Notes under the pieces: model-generated | The model's database searches: none | What the model saw: the letters and a program-made list of their open reading frames with translations, nothing else | Told to the model about the DNA's origin: nothing | In this document: positions 19,322-28,629 of the stretch, one piece after another | How positions within the stretch are numbered: the first letter of the stretch is position 1 | Layout: the number at the start of each line of letters is the position of its first letter | DNA from: Rothia similimucilaginosa | GTDB lineage: Bacteria; Actinomycetota; Actinomycetes; Actinomycetales; Micrococcaceae | Direction: 5' to 3' | Assembly: GCF_029850875.1 (NCBI RefSeq) | Contig: NZ_JAOVAM010000002.1 | Location: 124,001 to 188,000 of the forward strand | Length of the DNA stretch: 64,000 nucleotides | Made by a program: the position numbers and the translations under genes

Positions 19322-20961
19322 AGTGGCAGTATGTGCTCGCTTCCTTCCGCCGTAGCATCTGGGCACTGATCGGCCTGATTTTTGCGGTGCTCTACACGGG
19401 AGGTATGCTCTTCAGCCTCGGTTCCGCATACGTGCTTGCTAATTCGAAGATCCCTGAATACGGTCAGCTCGGAGCCCTCCTTGTAGGTGCTGTTCTTGCC
19501 CTCGCCTGGGCTATCGTCCCTATCGTCTTTACCGGACTGGACGGCACCCTGGACGAGAGCCGATTCGTGCTCTTCCCCATCAAACCCTCCACCCTGCAGA
19601 AAGGCCAGTTCCTTGGCGGGTTCGTGGGTATCCCCGGTATTGCGAGCATTATTGCGGTGCTGCTGGGCGCTATCGCGTTTCTATCGCAGCCGCTTGCGCT
19701 CATCGTGTACCTCCTCTGCTGCGTGCTCGGCCTTGCGAACCTCATGGTGTGGGCACGTCTCGCAAACCGTCTGGGGATGGTGCTGAACGATAACCCGCGC
19801 ATCGCCAATACCCTGATGATCATTGCTGTGCTACTGATGATGAGTGCCGGCTTTATCTTCGGCGGCACAATGATTTACCTGACCGAGCATTGGGATGAAG
19901 TGCTGCCCTACTTACCGTGGCTGGGTGTGACGCCTTTCGGGTCCGCGTTCGCGGTGCCCTACTTTATGACGACCGGCCATATGGGCGCCGCCCTTGGCTG
20001 CCTGGCCTTGACCCTTGTTTACCTGGCCGGCGGTTGGTGGTTGTGGGGTAAGAACCTTGCACGCTCCATGGCGAATGTGAGCGGTAGCGCCCACCATACG
20101 AGTGCAGCCGAAGTCGCCGCAGGTGATTTGGGTCTGTTCGCTCGCTTCCCCGCAACCCCGCGAGGTGTCGTAGCGGCACGAACCCTGCACTCATTCCTGA
20201 AAGATAACCGTCTGCAGATGCTGGCCGTCAGCACCGCCATGCTTTACCTGATACTAACTGTGGGTATGCCGCTGTTCCTGAGTTCTGTGGGGTCCGGTAA
20301 GACTCATGTTGAATTCTCCGGCAACGCGGCTGAAGCCTACCAGATTATCAATAGCGGCGTCATGCAGCTCTTCGGATTCTGGATGTACTTCTGCACCATC
20401 TTCACCGGCTACTACATGTGCTACCTCGTCTCATACGACAACACTGCATTCAGCTTGCACGTACTCTCCCCGCTGCGCGGTATTGATGACCGCATCGGTC
20501 GTCTCTGGGGCTACAGCATCTTGACGGTTCCGGTCGTGGTGGTGGTGATATTCGTCGCCTGTGTAGCAAATGGACACCTGGACCTCTTCCCCATTGTGCT
20601 GATGCACCAGCTGGGAGTGTTCGCCGCGGCGGCTGGCATGGGATGCGTGATGGATACCTTCATCAGTCCGCCGGTGGCGCCTCCCGGTGCTAACCCGTTC
20701 AAGAACCCGAAGAACACTGACGGCTTCGCTAAACAGTTGCTGCTGATGCTCTCTATACTTCTGGTGATGCTCAGCGCACTACCCGGCGGTATCTCCGTTG
20801 TCCTGTATATTTTCCGCACGCAGGATATGCTGACCCTCGTCTACGGTGGCGTAATTCAGCTGCTGATTGGTGCCGCCCTGCTCGTGGGTGGCGTGGTGTG
20901 GGGCGGTCACCGCTACGACAAGGTCAGCTCCAAGATGCTGGAGCGCGTGGCACGCTTCTAA
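19297..20961 (+). CDS. ABC transporter permease
   Basis: This 554-residue integral membrane protein has about twelve hydrophobic segments (for example WALIGLIFAVLYTGGMLF, then AVLLGAIAFLSQPLALIVYLLC) and is encoded directly with the ATPase. It looks like the large single-polypeptide ABC-2-like permeases of actinobacteria, effectively a doubled permease. GGAAGGA precedes ATG 19297 inside the end of the ATPase gene. Substrate unknown. Confidence 0.85.
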   Translation: MVGHLVSLKWQYVLASFRRSIWALIGLIFAVLYTGGMLFSLGSAYVLANSKIPEYGQLGALLVGAVLALAWAIVPIVFTGLDGTLDESRFVLFPIKPSTLQKGQFLGGFVGIPGIASIIAVLLGAIAFLSQPLALIVYLLCCVLGLANLMVWARLANRLGMVLNDNPRIANTLMIIAVLLMMSAGFIFGGTMIYLTEHWDEVLPYLPWLGVTPFGSAFAVPYFMTTGHMGAALGCLALTLVYLAGGWWLWGKNLARSMANVSGSAHHTSAAEVAAGDLGLFARFPATPRGVVAARTLHSFLKDNRLQMLAVSTAMLYLILTVGMPLFLSSVGSGKTHVEFSGNAAEAYQIINSGVMQLFGFWMYFCTIFTGYYMCYLVSYDNTAFSLHVLSPLRGIDDRIGRLWGYSILTVPVVVVVIFVACVANGHLDLFPIVLMHQLGVFAAAAGMGCVMDTFISPPVAPPGANPFKNPKNTDGFAKQLLLMLSILLVMLSALPGGISVVLYIFRTQDMLTLVYGGVIQLLIGAALLVGGVVWGGHRYDKVSSKMLERVARF

Positions 20962-21010
20962 GTGAACTAACAAGAGTTGAAGCTCCAGCACATCAGGAAT
21001 AAACGAGAAT

Positions 21011-21052
21011 GGTTCCGTGTTAGGTACTAAGCCTGGCACGGAACCCCTTTTC
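21011..21052 (+). terminator. Rho-independent terminator after ABC permease
   Basis: GGTTCCGTG (21011-21019) and CACGGAACC (21037-21045) form the stem, followed by CCTTTTCT. Confidence 0.85.
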
Positions 21053-21251
21053 TGCACCGCCCGAACTTCTAGCGGAAAGAAGCTCACCGTAATAACTAAG
21101 AGCCTATGGCCGAGCTGTGGTCTGCCTCCATATTGACCGCCCGTGGGCTCAGCACCTCCCAACTGCTACTAAAATAGAGAAGGCGCCGATCGTCCAACCG
21201 AGCGGCGGCGCCCATCACCCTATGTATCCCGCCTCATTATCAAGGAGAAAC

Positions 21252-21551
21252 ATGAGCTCGATCGAAGGCATCGAAGACCCCTTTGGCCCCGGAACCGCAG
21301 GCGGCACCGCCCTGCTCGAACGCGAAGAAACCCAGCTTTCTGAGCCCGGCGACCACGAGCGCTTCTCCCACTACGTACGCAAGGAAAAGATCCTCGAATC
21401 GGCGCTGACCGGTGAACCCGTGCGCGCCCTCTGCGGCAAAATGTGGGTACCCGGCCGTGACCCGCAGAAGTTCCCCGTCTGCCCCCAGTGCAAGGAAATC
21501 TACGAAGGCCTCGCACCAGGCAACGACGGAGGCAACGGCTCCGGCGAATAA
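21252..21551 (+). CDS. DUF3039 family protein
   Basis: This 99-residue protein matches the actinobacterial DUF3039 family: HERFSHYVRKEKILESALTGEPVRALCGKMW then KFPVCPQCKEIY. The single Cys of ALCGK and the CPQC pair suggest a zinc knuckle. Start ATG 21252 follows AAGGAGAAAC; a longer frame back to 21117 is not supported. It is often encoded next to the DEAD/DEAH helicase found downstream here; the function is not known. Confidence 0.88.
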   Translation: MSSIEGIEDPFGPGTAGGTALLEREETQLSEPGDHERFSHYVRKEKILESALTGEPVRALCGKMWVPGRDPQKFPVCPQCKEIYEGLAPGNDGGNGSGE

Positions 21552-21666
21552 TACGCGCCAGATAAATACACCTCAGGCAATACGCCTGAATACATACGAT
21601 TGAATAACACGCAGCAGCGAGACTCAACGGACCAACACCGTCCATGAGACTTTGCTGACGAGCACA

Positions 21667-21718
21667 AAATTCTTGCACCACAACCCGGCAACAGCCCGTG
21701 GATGTGGTGCTAGAATTT
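21667..21718. repeat. Long inverted repeat upstream of helicase gene
   Basis: The left arm 21667-21682 (AAATTCTTGCACCACA) and right arm 21703-21718 (TGTGGTGCTAGAATTT) pair at 15 of 16 positions (one T:T mismatch) around a 20-base loop. The right arm contains a TAGAAT -10-like box about 100 bases before the helicase start. It could be an operator overlapping a promoter, or a cruciform or RNA hairpin. No T-run follows. Confidence 0.85.
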
Positions 21719-21818
21719 AACCTCGCTGTTTCCGGACCGACAGACGCCCACCACCTCCACACGTGGGAGAAGAGTCAGCGGATGGAACCAGCAGATGCAG
21801 ACGAGGAAGAAGGAGAGA

Positions 21819-23606
21819 ATGAGCGCACCCGCAGAGGAACCCACACTATTCGACAGTATGGCGAAGCCGAAGCTCTCCCCGGCATATCCCGACCGCGCCC
21901 CCTGGGGTACCTCCGTCAGCCTGCGCGCCTGGCAGGCAGAAGCCATGCAGAAGTACTTCGAAACCAACCCCCGCGACTTCATGGCAGTCGCAACCCCCGG
22001 CGCGGGTAAAACCACGTTTGCGTTGACCCTCGCCAAGGAACTATTCAACCGCGGTACGGTCCGCCAGCTTATTGTTGTGGCGCCGACCGACCACCTGAAA
22101 AAGCAGTGGGCAGACGCTGCCGCGAAGGTCGGTATTCCCATTGACCCGAACTTCAAGAACGCAGATGTAACCATCAGCCGCCACTACAAGGGTGTGGCGC
22201 TGACCTACGCGCAGGTGGCAAATAAGCCGCAGCTGCACGCTCGCAACACCGAGGCGACGAAAACCCTCGTGATTTTTGATGAGATTCACCACGCAGGTGA
22301 TTCGCTGTCCTGGGGTGACGGCCTGCGTGAAGCGTTCGACGATGCGACCCGCCGCGTGGCGCTCACGGGTACCCCGTTCCGCTCGGATACCTCCCCGATT
22401 CCGTTCGTCACCTACGAGGTCGACAATGACGGTATCCGCCGCTCCAAGGCAGATTACTCCTACGGTTACGGCCCCGCGTTGAAGGACCACGTGGTGCGCC
22501 CGGTCATCTTCATGGCCTACTCGGGGCAGATGCGTTGGCGCACCTCCGCCGGTGAGGAAATGGCGGCAAACCTTGGTGAAGGATTCACCAAGGATATCAC
22601 CTCCCAAGCGTGGCGAACCGCCCTTGACCCCAACGGCGAATGGATCCCGACCGTGCTCGCGGCAGCCGACAAGCGCCTGACCGAGGTGCGCCGCACCGTG
22701 CCCGACGCCGGTGCACTCGTCATCGCTACCGACCACGCGGACGCTAAAGCCTACGCCGAACAGATCCAGAAAATCACCGGCGAATACCCCGCCGTGATCC
22801 TCTCTGACGATCGTGAAGCCTCCGCAAAAATTGACGAATTCCGTGAAGGCATGCAACGCTGGATGGTTGCGGTGCGCATGGTGTCCGAAGGCGTGGACGT
22901 GCCCCGCCTCGCCGTGGGTGTGTATGCCACCAGCACCAGTACCCCGCTATTCTTCGCGCAGGCGATTGGTCGTTTCGTGCGTGCCCGCAAGCGCGGCGAA
23001 ACCGCCTCCGTGTTCCTGCCGTCCGTGCCGCAGCTGATGATGCTCGCCAACGACATGGAAGTGGAACGTGACCACGCCCTTGACCGCGGAGCACCCCAGG
23101 AAATCGACCCCATGGTTGAGGGTCTGGACGACCACCTGCTCGAAGAAGCAAACCGCGAGGAGCGTGCCTCCGAGCAGCTGGCACGCGGCAAGTTCGAGGC
23201 GCTCGGCTCCGAGGCATCCTTTCACGGTGTGCTGTTCGACGGCGCCGAGTTCGCATCTGGTGATTTGGCGGTCGGTAGCGAGGAGGAGCAAGACTTCCTG
23301 GGTATTCCGGGTCTGCTAGATGCCGAACAGGTCGGTACGCTGCTGCGAGCGCATCAGCGTGAGCATGCGGCACGTCGCCCGGCCACTGCCGCACCTTCGG
23401 TGGTGGATCACCGCCAACTGAAGGCGCTGCGAAATAAGCTGGCGAAGAATGTGGCGGCGTGGTCGATTCGTTCGGGGCAGCCGCACGGCGTGATTCATAA
23501 TGAGCTGCGTAAGATTTGTGGCGGCCCGGCGGTGGCGCAGGCTTCTGCTGAGCAGATTCAGGCGCGTATCGATAAGCTGTCGGACTGGTTCGTTGGTCGA
23601 CGCTAG
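21819..23606 (+). CDS. Superfamily 2 DEAD/DEAH-box helicase
   Basis: The 595-residue protein has Walker A TPGAGKTT (59-66), the DEIHH motif II (LVIFDEIHHAGD), motif III-like ALTGTPFRSD and motifs V/VI (SEGVDVPRLAVGVYATS, FAQAIGRFVRARK). These place it among SF2 helicases of the XPB/UvrB-like type; it has no accessory domain that reveals a process. AGGAG lies five bases upstream of ATG 21819. It is paired with the DUF3039 gene, as in many actinobacteria. Probable role in DNA or RNA metabolism, not defined further. Confidence 0.87.
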   Translation: MSAPAEEPTLFDSMAKPKLSPAYPDRAPWGTSVSLRAWQAEAMQKYFETNPRDFMAVATPGAGKTTFALTLAKELFNRGTVRQLIVVAPTDHLKKQWADAAAKVGIPIDPNFKNADVTISRHYKGVALTYAQVANKPQLHARNTEATKTLVIFDEIHHAGDSLSWGDGLREAFDDATRRVALTGTPFRSDTSPIPFVTYEVDNDGIRRSKADYSYGYGPALKDHVVRPVIFMAYSGQMRWRTSAGEEMAANLGEGFTKDITSQAWRTALDPNGEWIPTVLAAADKRLTEVRRTVPDAGALVIATDHADAKAYAEQIQKITGEYPAVILSDDREASAKIDEFREGMQRWMVAVRMVSEGVDVPRLAVGVYATSTSTPLFFAQAIGRFVRARKRGETASVFLPSVPQLMMLANDMEVERDHALDRGAPQEIDPMVEGLDDHLLEEANREERASEQLARGKFEALGSEASFHGVLFDGAEFASGDLAVGSEEEQDFLGIPGLLDAEQVGTLLRAHQREHAARRPATAAPSVVDHRQLKALRNKLAKNVAAWSIRSGQPHGVIHNELRKICGGPAVAQASAEQIQARIDKLSDWFVGRR

Positions 23607-23626
23607 AATGTGAATAGAACGTACGG

Positions 23627-23662
23627 AAAGCCCCGCAAGTGTGTGTGCTCGCGGGGCTTTTT
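23627..23662 (+). terminator. Rho-independent terminator after helicase
   Basis: AAAGCCCCGC (23627-23636) pairs with GCGGGGCTTT (23651-23660) and a T-run of five follows. Confidence 0.93.
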
Positions 23663-23795
23663 CATGCCCGGAAATGCCTGGTTGAGCGAAGTTATGGCGT
23701 GATGAGTTGAGAATGTTTTTCGGGTTCTATACCCCAGAAAATGAATATTGTACACAGTATACAAAGGTGTAAATTATTCACCCATCTGAAATCCC

Positions 23796-24097
23796 ATGAA
23801 AGAAAACCTCATGCCACACAACGCACACCCCACCCGGCGCACCATCCTCACTGGCGCAGCATGGGCACTGCCCATCATTGTGGCTTCCGCCCTAGTACCC
23901 GCATACGCAGCCAATGGCGCACAAACCCACACCTCCCCCCGCCCATGATCAAAGGACAGGTAAACGGTCCCAAGACCTTCACCGTCCCGGTGGGCATACG
24001 CGAACTCAGCTTCACCGCACCGCTGCCCGGATCCAGCTATGCATTAACCCGGTCTGCGGTCTGGAATGGGTACGCGGCAGCTTGGCTGACTAAGTAG
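23796..24097 (+). pseudogene. Frame-split secreted protein with twin-arginine-like signal
   Basis: A frame beginning at ATG 23796 encodes a basic start, TRRTILTGAAWALPIIVASA and a cleavage site after PAYA, then stops at TGA 23946-23948 after 50 codons. A second frame, continuing from ATGATC at 23945 to TAG at 24095, encodes KGQVNGPKTFTVPVGIRELSFTAP, which looks like the mature N-terminus of a secreted cell-surface protein. The switch lies at a run of six C (23935-23940). One extra C would fuse the frames into a single ~101-residue product. Even then it would be short. It may be a decayed gene, a phase-variable locus or a sequence error. The stop and second ATG overlap (ATGA), so coupled translation of two pieces is also possible. 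Confidence 0.6.
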
Positions 24098-24158
24098 CCG
24101 CGGCTACTCGAGTTGTATCGTTCGATGAGTCGTGGGCACACTAAGTCATAGGCACGCT

Positions 24159-24204
24159 AGAGGCGGGGAGCCTGGGATAGCACATCCCAAGACTCCCCGC
24201 CTCT
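24159..24204. terminator. Bidirectional terminator
   Basis: A long stem (AGAGGCGGGGAG at 24159-24170 with CTCCCCGCCTCT at 24193-24204, plus inner CTGGGAT/ATCCCAAG pairing) lies between the split secreted gene and convergent pncA. Confidence 0.8.
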
Positions 24205-24272
24205 GCATATTCTGCGTCTCTATATATTCAACGCCGCCTGAAATGACGAGTTACCTACAGTGATAGTGGAGG

Positions 24273-24899
24273 TTAGAGAACCTCAACCACCTCAACGCCC
24301 TCATCTTCAAGCTCGGCAACCACGTCGTCGAGCTTGTCCTCGTGCACGGGCGCGGTCAGGTCAACCAATACGCGAGTCTCGTATCCTGCATCGACCGCAT
24401 CGCGAGCGGTTGCCGACACGCAATAATCGGTCGCGATACCAACAATATCGACGAACTCGATACCGTGCTCATCCAGCCACTCCGACAGGGGAGTCTGCGG
24501 GCCTCCCTCGGACGCGTCTACACCGGGTTCGTGCTCGCCGGTTGCGACCTCATCCTCGGGTGCCAGAAGGCCCTCAAACCCCGAGTAAGCTGCCTCGAAG
24601 CGGCCCTTACGGAAGTACGCCTCAATATAGTCGGTGTCCAGATTCTCATGAATCTGTGAGCCTTCGCTCTTCGCGACGCAGTGCACCGGCCAGGAGTCCA
24701 CAAAGTCCGGGGTGTCGGAGAAGTGTGAACCCGGATCAATATGCCAATCCTGGGTGGCAACAATCGCGTCATAGCGGTGGTGATTGTTCTCCACATACTC
24801 GCTAATCAGCGCGGCAATATCCGCGCCGCGCTCAGTAGCGAGGGTGCCGCCGGCGCAGAAATCGTTCTGCACGTCAACAATAATCAGTGCCTTAGACAT
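24273..24899 (-). CDS. pncA: Nicotinamidase
   Basis: PncA hydrolyses nicotinamide to nicotinate and ammonia in NAD salvage. The 208-residue protein has the full catalytic triad: Asp9 (IIVDVQNDF), Lys98 (FRKGRF) and Cys160 (GIATDYCVSA), plus the metal ligands Asp51, His53 and His59 (TQDWHIDPGSHF). AAAGGA precedes ATG 24899 (complement). It lies directly downstream of pncB on the same strand, so the two act in sequence. Enzymes of this family also activate pyrazinamide. Confidence 0.96.
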   Translation of the reverse strand: MSKALIIVDVQNDFCAGGTLATERGADIAALISEYVENNHHRYDAIVATQDWHIDPGSHFSDTPDFVDSWPVHCVAKSEGSQIHENLDTDYIEAYFRKGRFEAAYSGFEGLLAPEDEVATGEHEPGVDASEGGPQTPLSEWLDEHGIEFVDIVGIATDYCVSATARDAVDAGYETRVLVDLTAPVHEDKLDDVVAELEDEGVEVVEVL

Positions 24900-24971
24900 G
24901 TCTGTCCTTTACAAGTAGGGAAGGTCTTCACTCTGATTCGCCAGGTGAAAACAGTATCTCAGAAGGATGGT

Positions 24972-26270
24972 TTAGATGAACTCGGTCGGAATGATCGGCT
25001 CACCCTCCGAGAGGCGGTGGGCAGCTTCCGGAAGCTCAGCCAGGGAGGCTGCGTGGCGGGCGGTTGCGCGGCGCACGCCTTCCTCACCGGTGAAGCCGGG
25101 CAGCAGTTCGCCGTTGCGAACGAAGTCCACCATGAGCGGGCGGGTGTCTTCGAGCAGGCTCGGGTCCTCGTGGGTGCCCAGAACCTCGGCGGTCGCAATG
25201 CCCATGCCGTTGAGTCGGCGGGCCGCACGCTTGGCACCACCGATAGAAGCCTTGCCAGCCGAGGCCTTAGCGACCGGCTGCATTTCACCAGCGGCGTTCT
25301 CACGCTCGACGACCTTGTACACCATGGAGGAAGTCGGCGCACCGGAACCGGTGACCAGCTTGGTACCCACGCCGTAGGAGTCCACGGGTGCTGCCGCCAG
25401 GGATGCGATAGCGTACTCGTCCAGGTCGCTGGTGACGGTGATCTTGGTGTGGGTATTGCCGAGCGAGTCGAGCAGTTCACGCACGCGTGCCGCGGTAGCG
25501 ACCAGGTCGCCGGAATCCAGACGCACACCCCCGAGCTCTTCGCCAGCGAGTTCCACGCCGAGGCGGACTGCCTCGTCCACGTTGTAGGTGTCGACGAGCA
25601 GGGTGGTGCGGGCACCGAGGGAACGCAGCTGTGCCTCGAATGCTTCACGTTCGCTGTCGTGCAGCAGGGTGAAAGCGTGGGCGCTGGTGCCGATGGTGTG
25701 CAGGCCGTAGCGCAGACCAGCCTCCAGGTTGGAGGTGCCCACGAAGCCGGCGATAACGGCGGCACGTGCAGCGGAGACGGCGGCGCGTTCGTGGGCGCGG
25801 CGCGAACCCATTTCGAGGCAGGGTCGGTTGCCTGCGGCTGCGCTCATGCGGGAGGCTGCACTCGCCACGGCGGAGTCAAAGTTCAGGATGGACAGCAGGT
25901 ACGTTTCGAGGACGCACGCTTCGGCGAAGGTACCTTCGACCTGCAGGACGGGGGAGTGGGGGAAGAACGCTTCGCCTTCTGCATAGCCGCGGATCTCGCC
26001 GCTGAAGGTGAAAGATTCGAGGTAGGAGAGGGTTTCTTTGTTGACGATGTTGCGGGAGGAGAGGAAGGAGAGTTCTTCGTCGTTGAAGTGGAAGTCTGCG
26101 AGGCCTTCGAGGAATCGGCCGGTGCCTGCGAGGATACCGTAGCGGCGGCCTGCGGGTAGGCGGCGGGTGAAGACTTCGAAGGTGCACTTACGGTTGGCTG
26201 CGCCCGATGCGAGTGCCGCCTGGAGCATGGTCAGTTCGTAGTGATCGGTGAGAAGAGAGGTAGTAGCCAT
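24972..26270 (-). CDS. pncB: Nicotinate phosphoribosyltransferase
   Basis: PncB joins nicotinate with PRPP to make nicotinate mononucleotide, following PncA. The 432-residue protein has TDHYELTMLQAAL at the N-terminus, FEVFTRRLPAGRRYG, the RLDSGDL phosphate/ribose-binding block and the GVGTKLVTG motif. I chose ATG 26270 (complement; MATTSLLTDHYEL), which is where family similarity begins. A TTG 18 codons upstream is possible but adds unrelated residues. There is no ribosome site before 26270; instead a TACAAT box ends six bases before the ATG, suggesting a leaderless mRNA. Confidence 0.95.
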   Translation of the reverse strand: MATTSLLTDHYELTMLQAALASGAANRKCTFEVFTRRLPAGRRYGILAGTGRFLEGLADFHFNDEELSFLSSRNIVNKETLSYLESFTFSGEIRGYAEGEAFFPHSPVLQVEGTFAEACVLETYLLSILNFDSAVASAASRMSAAAGNRPCLEMGSRRAHERAAVSAARAAVIAGFVGTSNLEAGLRYGLHTIGTSAHAFTLLHDSEREAFEAQLRSLGARTTLLVDTYNVDEAVRLGVELAGEELGGVRLDSGDLVATAARVRELLDSLGNTHTKITVTSDLDEYAIASLAAAPVDSYGVGTKLVTGSGAPTSSMVYKVVERENAAGEMQPVAKASAGKASIGGAKRAARRLNGMGIATAEVLGTHEDPSLLEDTRPLMVDFVRNGELLPGFTGEEGVRRATARHAASLAELPEAAHRLSEGEPIIPTEFI

Positions 26271-26276
26271 GTGTTT

Positions 26277-26282
26277 ATTGTA
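26277..26282 (-). promoter_or_regulatory. Predicted -10 box giving a leaderless pncB transcript
   Basis: On the minus strand TACAAT is followed by six bases and then the pncB ATG. That spacing would place the first transcribed base at or next to the A of the start codon. A matching -35 is not evident. Confidence 0.4.
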
Positions 26283-26487
26283 GAGGGGAATTAGGGTATT
26301 TTTCCTCTTGAGTCGGCGTGTCAATCACTACATAAAGTATTCTTGACTCTAAGTACTGTAGTATGACAAATTACCAGCACTCTGTGTGTGAACAACGCAG
26401 TCTAAACACCGCAGTAGCGCAGGACGAACACAGGGGCAACACATACCCGCCCGTATAATCAAAGGGAACCGGCCGCAAAGGAAACCA

Positions 26488-26808
26488 ATGAACACTACCG
26501 CCGTGACCCTCTCCACCGGAACCCTTGAAGAGACCGACCTCGACACCGCCCTGGAAAACATCCTCGCCACAGACATCCCCTGGAAAGTCATCGTCTGGAA
26601 CGACCCCGTCAATCTCATGACCTACGTGTCCTACGTCTTCCGCGGTCACTTTGGCTATTCCCGCGCCCGCGCCGAAGAGCTCATGCTGCAGGTGCACAAC
26701 AACGGCAAGGCAATCGTCTTCACCGGCTCACGCGAAGACGCCGAAAAACACACCCAGGCAATGCACGCCTGGGGCCTGCTGGCAACCTTCGAGAAAGTAG
26801 AAAACTAA
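26488..26808 (+). CDS. clpS: ATP-dependent Clp protease adaptor ClpS
   Basis: ClpS delivers N-degron substrates to the ClpA/ClpC-ClpP protease. The 106-residue protein has the ClpS core: WKVIVWNDPVNLMTYVSYVF (the N-end-rule binding region) and ARAEELMLQVHNNGKAIVFTGSREDAEKH. AAAGGA precedes ATG 26488. The stop overlaps the next start (TAATG), the usual pairing with a DUF2017 gene. Confidence 0.95.
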   Translation: MNTTAVTLSTGTLEETDLDTALENILATDIPWKVIVWNDPVNLMTYVSYVFRGHFGYSRARAEELMLQVHNNGKAIVFTGSREDAEKHTQAMHAWGLLATFEKVEN

Positions 26809-27422
26809 TGGCGCGACCCTTCCGCCGCACCCCCGGAGGCTACACCGCCTCCTTCGAACCCGCTGAACGCGACCTGATCCGCGAACTCGCCGAAGACGTG
26901 CGCGCACTACTGCGCCCGGCAGACACCACCGCTGACGGTAGCACCGTCGACCCGCTGGAGGCGCTGGTCGGCATCACCGAAAAGCCCACCCTCCCCGCCG
27001 ACAGCGCAGTAGCGCGCCTGCTACCGGCCGCAAGCAACGACGACGAGACCGCCATCGAATACCGCCGCTACACCGAACGCGACCTGCGCGAAACCAAACG
27101 CGCAAACCTCGCCATGCTCGCATTCGACATCGAATCCAGGGACCTGAGCCTGAACGAGGAACATGCCCGTGCCTGGGCTGCCGCGCTCGGCGATATTCGT
27201 CTAGTGCTCGCCGACCGCCTCTACATCGTGGACGAAGACACCGCAGAAGACATTGCGGCGTTTACCGACCCTTCCGAGATTGAGACCCAGGAAGAGTACA
27301 TGGCTGTGGTGTATAACTTCGTCTCCTGGGTTCAGGACTCGCTCATGCTCGCCATGATCGACGGGCTGGATGACAAAGAAACACCCGGTCGAGCATGTGG
27401 CGAGACAACCGAGCAAGAATAG
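26808..27422 (+). CDS. DUF2017 family protein
   Basis: The 204-residue acidic, helix-rich protein (FRRTPGGYTASFEPAERDLI at the start, later EEYMAVVYNFVSWVQDSLM) fits DUF2017, which in actinobacteria is encoded straight after clpS and before murI. It has no catalytic motif I can name and no membrane segment. Coupling with clpS suggests a role in Clp proteolysis, but this is guilt by association. Confidence 0.85.
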   Translation: MARPFRRTPGGYTASFEPAERDLIRELAEDVRALLRPADTTADGSTVDPLEALVGITEKPTLPADSAVARLLPAASNDDETAIEYRRYTERDLRETKRANLAMLAFDIESRDLSLNEEHARAWAAALGDIRLVLADRLYIVDEDTAEDIAAFTDPSEIETQEEYMAVVYNFVSWVQDSLMLAMIDGLDDKETPGRACGETTEQE

Positions 27423-27576
27423 AGCGAATTTTTCGAGTTACCCCTCAAACTATCGTCATATACAACCACTTAATGGTGGTTCTCGACTCATCTAACCGCT
27501 CAACGGACTAAAAGGGTAACCTTAGCGAGTTAGCATAGAACGTGGTACCCGACCGATAACGAAGTGTAGGTGACAC

Positions 27577-28629
27577 ATGAGTGACAGCATCGACGCGACC
27601 AATCCCTACCGTGCCCGCACCCCCTGGGGTAGCCCTGCGCCCGTAGGCCCCACGGCTGCGGCACCCATCGGCGTCTTCGACTCTGGTGTCGGCGGACTCA
27701 CCGTGGCACGCGCCATCATGGACCAGTTGCCTCACGAACGCATTATCTACGTCGGCGACACCGCTCACGGACCCTACGGCCCCCTCAAAATCGCAGAAGT
27801 ACGCGCCAACGCGCTACGCATCATGGACGAACTCGTCGACTCAGGCGTGAAAATGCTCGTCATCGCCTGCAATACCGCCTCCGCAGCGGTGCTCCGCGAC
27901 GCCCGCGAACGCTACACCCGCCAGTACGGCATCCCCGTCATTGAGGTGATTCAGCCCGCCGCCCGCCGTGCGCTCGCCGCAACCCGCAACCGTAAGATCG
28001 GTGTGATTGCGACGGAGGCGACCGTCACCTCCCGCGCCTACGAGGATACTTTCGCGATTACCCCGAACCTTGAGGTGTACTCGGTAGCATGCCCGCGCTT
28101 CGTAGAGTTCGTGGAGAAGGGTATTACCTCCGGCCCCGAGCTGCTGGAGACCGCCCGCCAGTACCTGCAGCCGCTCAAGGACGCCGGCGTGGACACCCTC
28201 GTGCTCGGCTGTACCCACTACCCGTTGCTAACCGGTGTGATTTCCTACATTATGGGTGAGGACGTCAGCCTGGTTTCCTCCGCGGATGAGACCGCGAAGG
28301 ACGTGTACCGCGAACTGCTCAACCACGCCATTGAAAGCCCGGTCCCCGAGGAAAACCCGCACCACGAATTCCTCGCCACCGGCGAATCTGAGACGTTCTC
28401 GCACCTGGCGCGCCGATTCCTCGGCCCTGAGGTCACCAACGTGCGCCACACCAGCTCGGTTGCGGAACGCTACCCGACCGGCTCGCTGGCTGCACTCACT
28501 CCCGAAATGCTTACGGCACACCGCAACATCAACATCAACGAATCGGCAGATCCTGCAGAGGCGGCACGCATCTCCGTGGGCACCGAATTTTCTGGCACCA
28601 TCCCTAAGGACGACACCTCATGCGTCTAA
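27577..28629 (+). CDS. murI: Glutamate racemase
   Basis: MurI makes D-glutamate for peptidoglycan. The two catalytic Cys are in VIACNTASA (Cys98) and [10 protein letters not shown] (about Cys212), with the DSGVGGL motif at 35-41. At 350 residues it is longer than usual (~270): a ~28-residue N-terminal and a ~60-residue C-terminal extension flank the core. The end overlaps the next gene by 10 bases. The ribosome site before ATG 27577 is weak (AGGTGAC). Confidence 0.95.
   Translation: MSDSIDATNPYRARTPWGSPAPVGPTAAAPIGVFDSGVGGLTVARAIMDQLPHERIIYVGDTAHGPYGPLKIAEVRANALRIMDELVDSGVKMLVIACNTASAAVLRDARERYTRQYGIPVIEVIQPAARRALAATRNRKIGVIATEATVTSRAYEDTFAITPNLEVYSVACPRFVEFVEKGITSGPELLETARQYLQPLKDAGVDTLVLGCTHYPLLTGVISYIMGEDVSLVSSADETAKDVYRELLNHAIESPVPEENPHHEFLATGESETFSHLARRFLGPEVTNVRHTSSVAERYPTGSLAALTPEMLTAHRNININESADPAEAARISVGTEFSGTIPKDDTSCV

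Noticed and set aside
24741-26159. Long (472-codon) open frame antisense to pncB
   Set aside because: PncB motifs on the minus strand are clear; the antisense frame is a by-product of GC-rich codon use.
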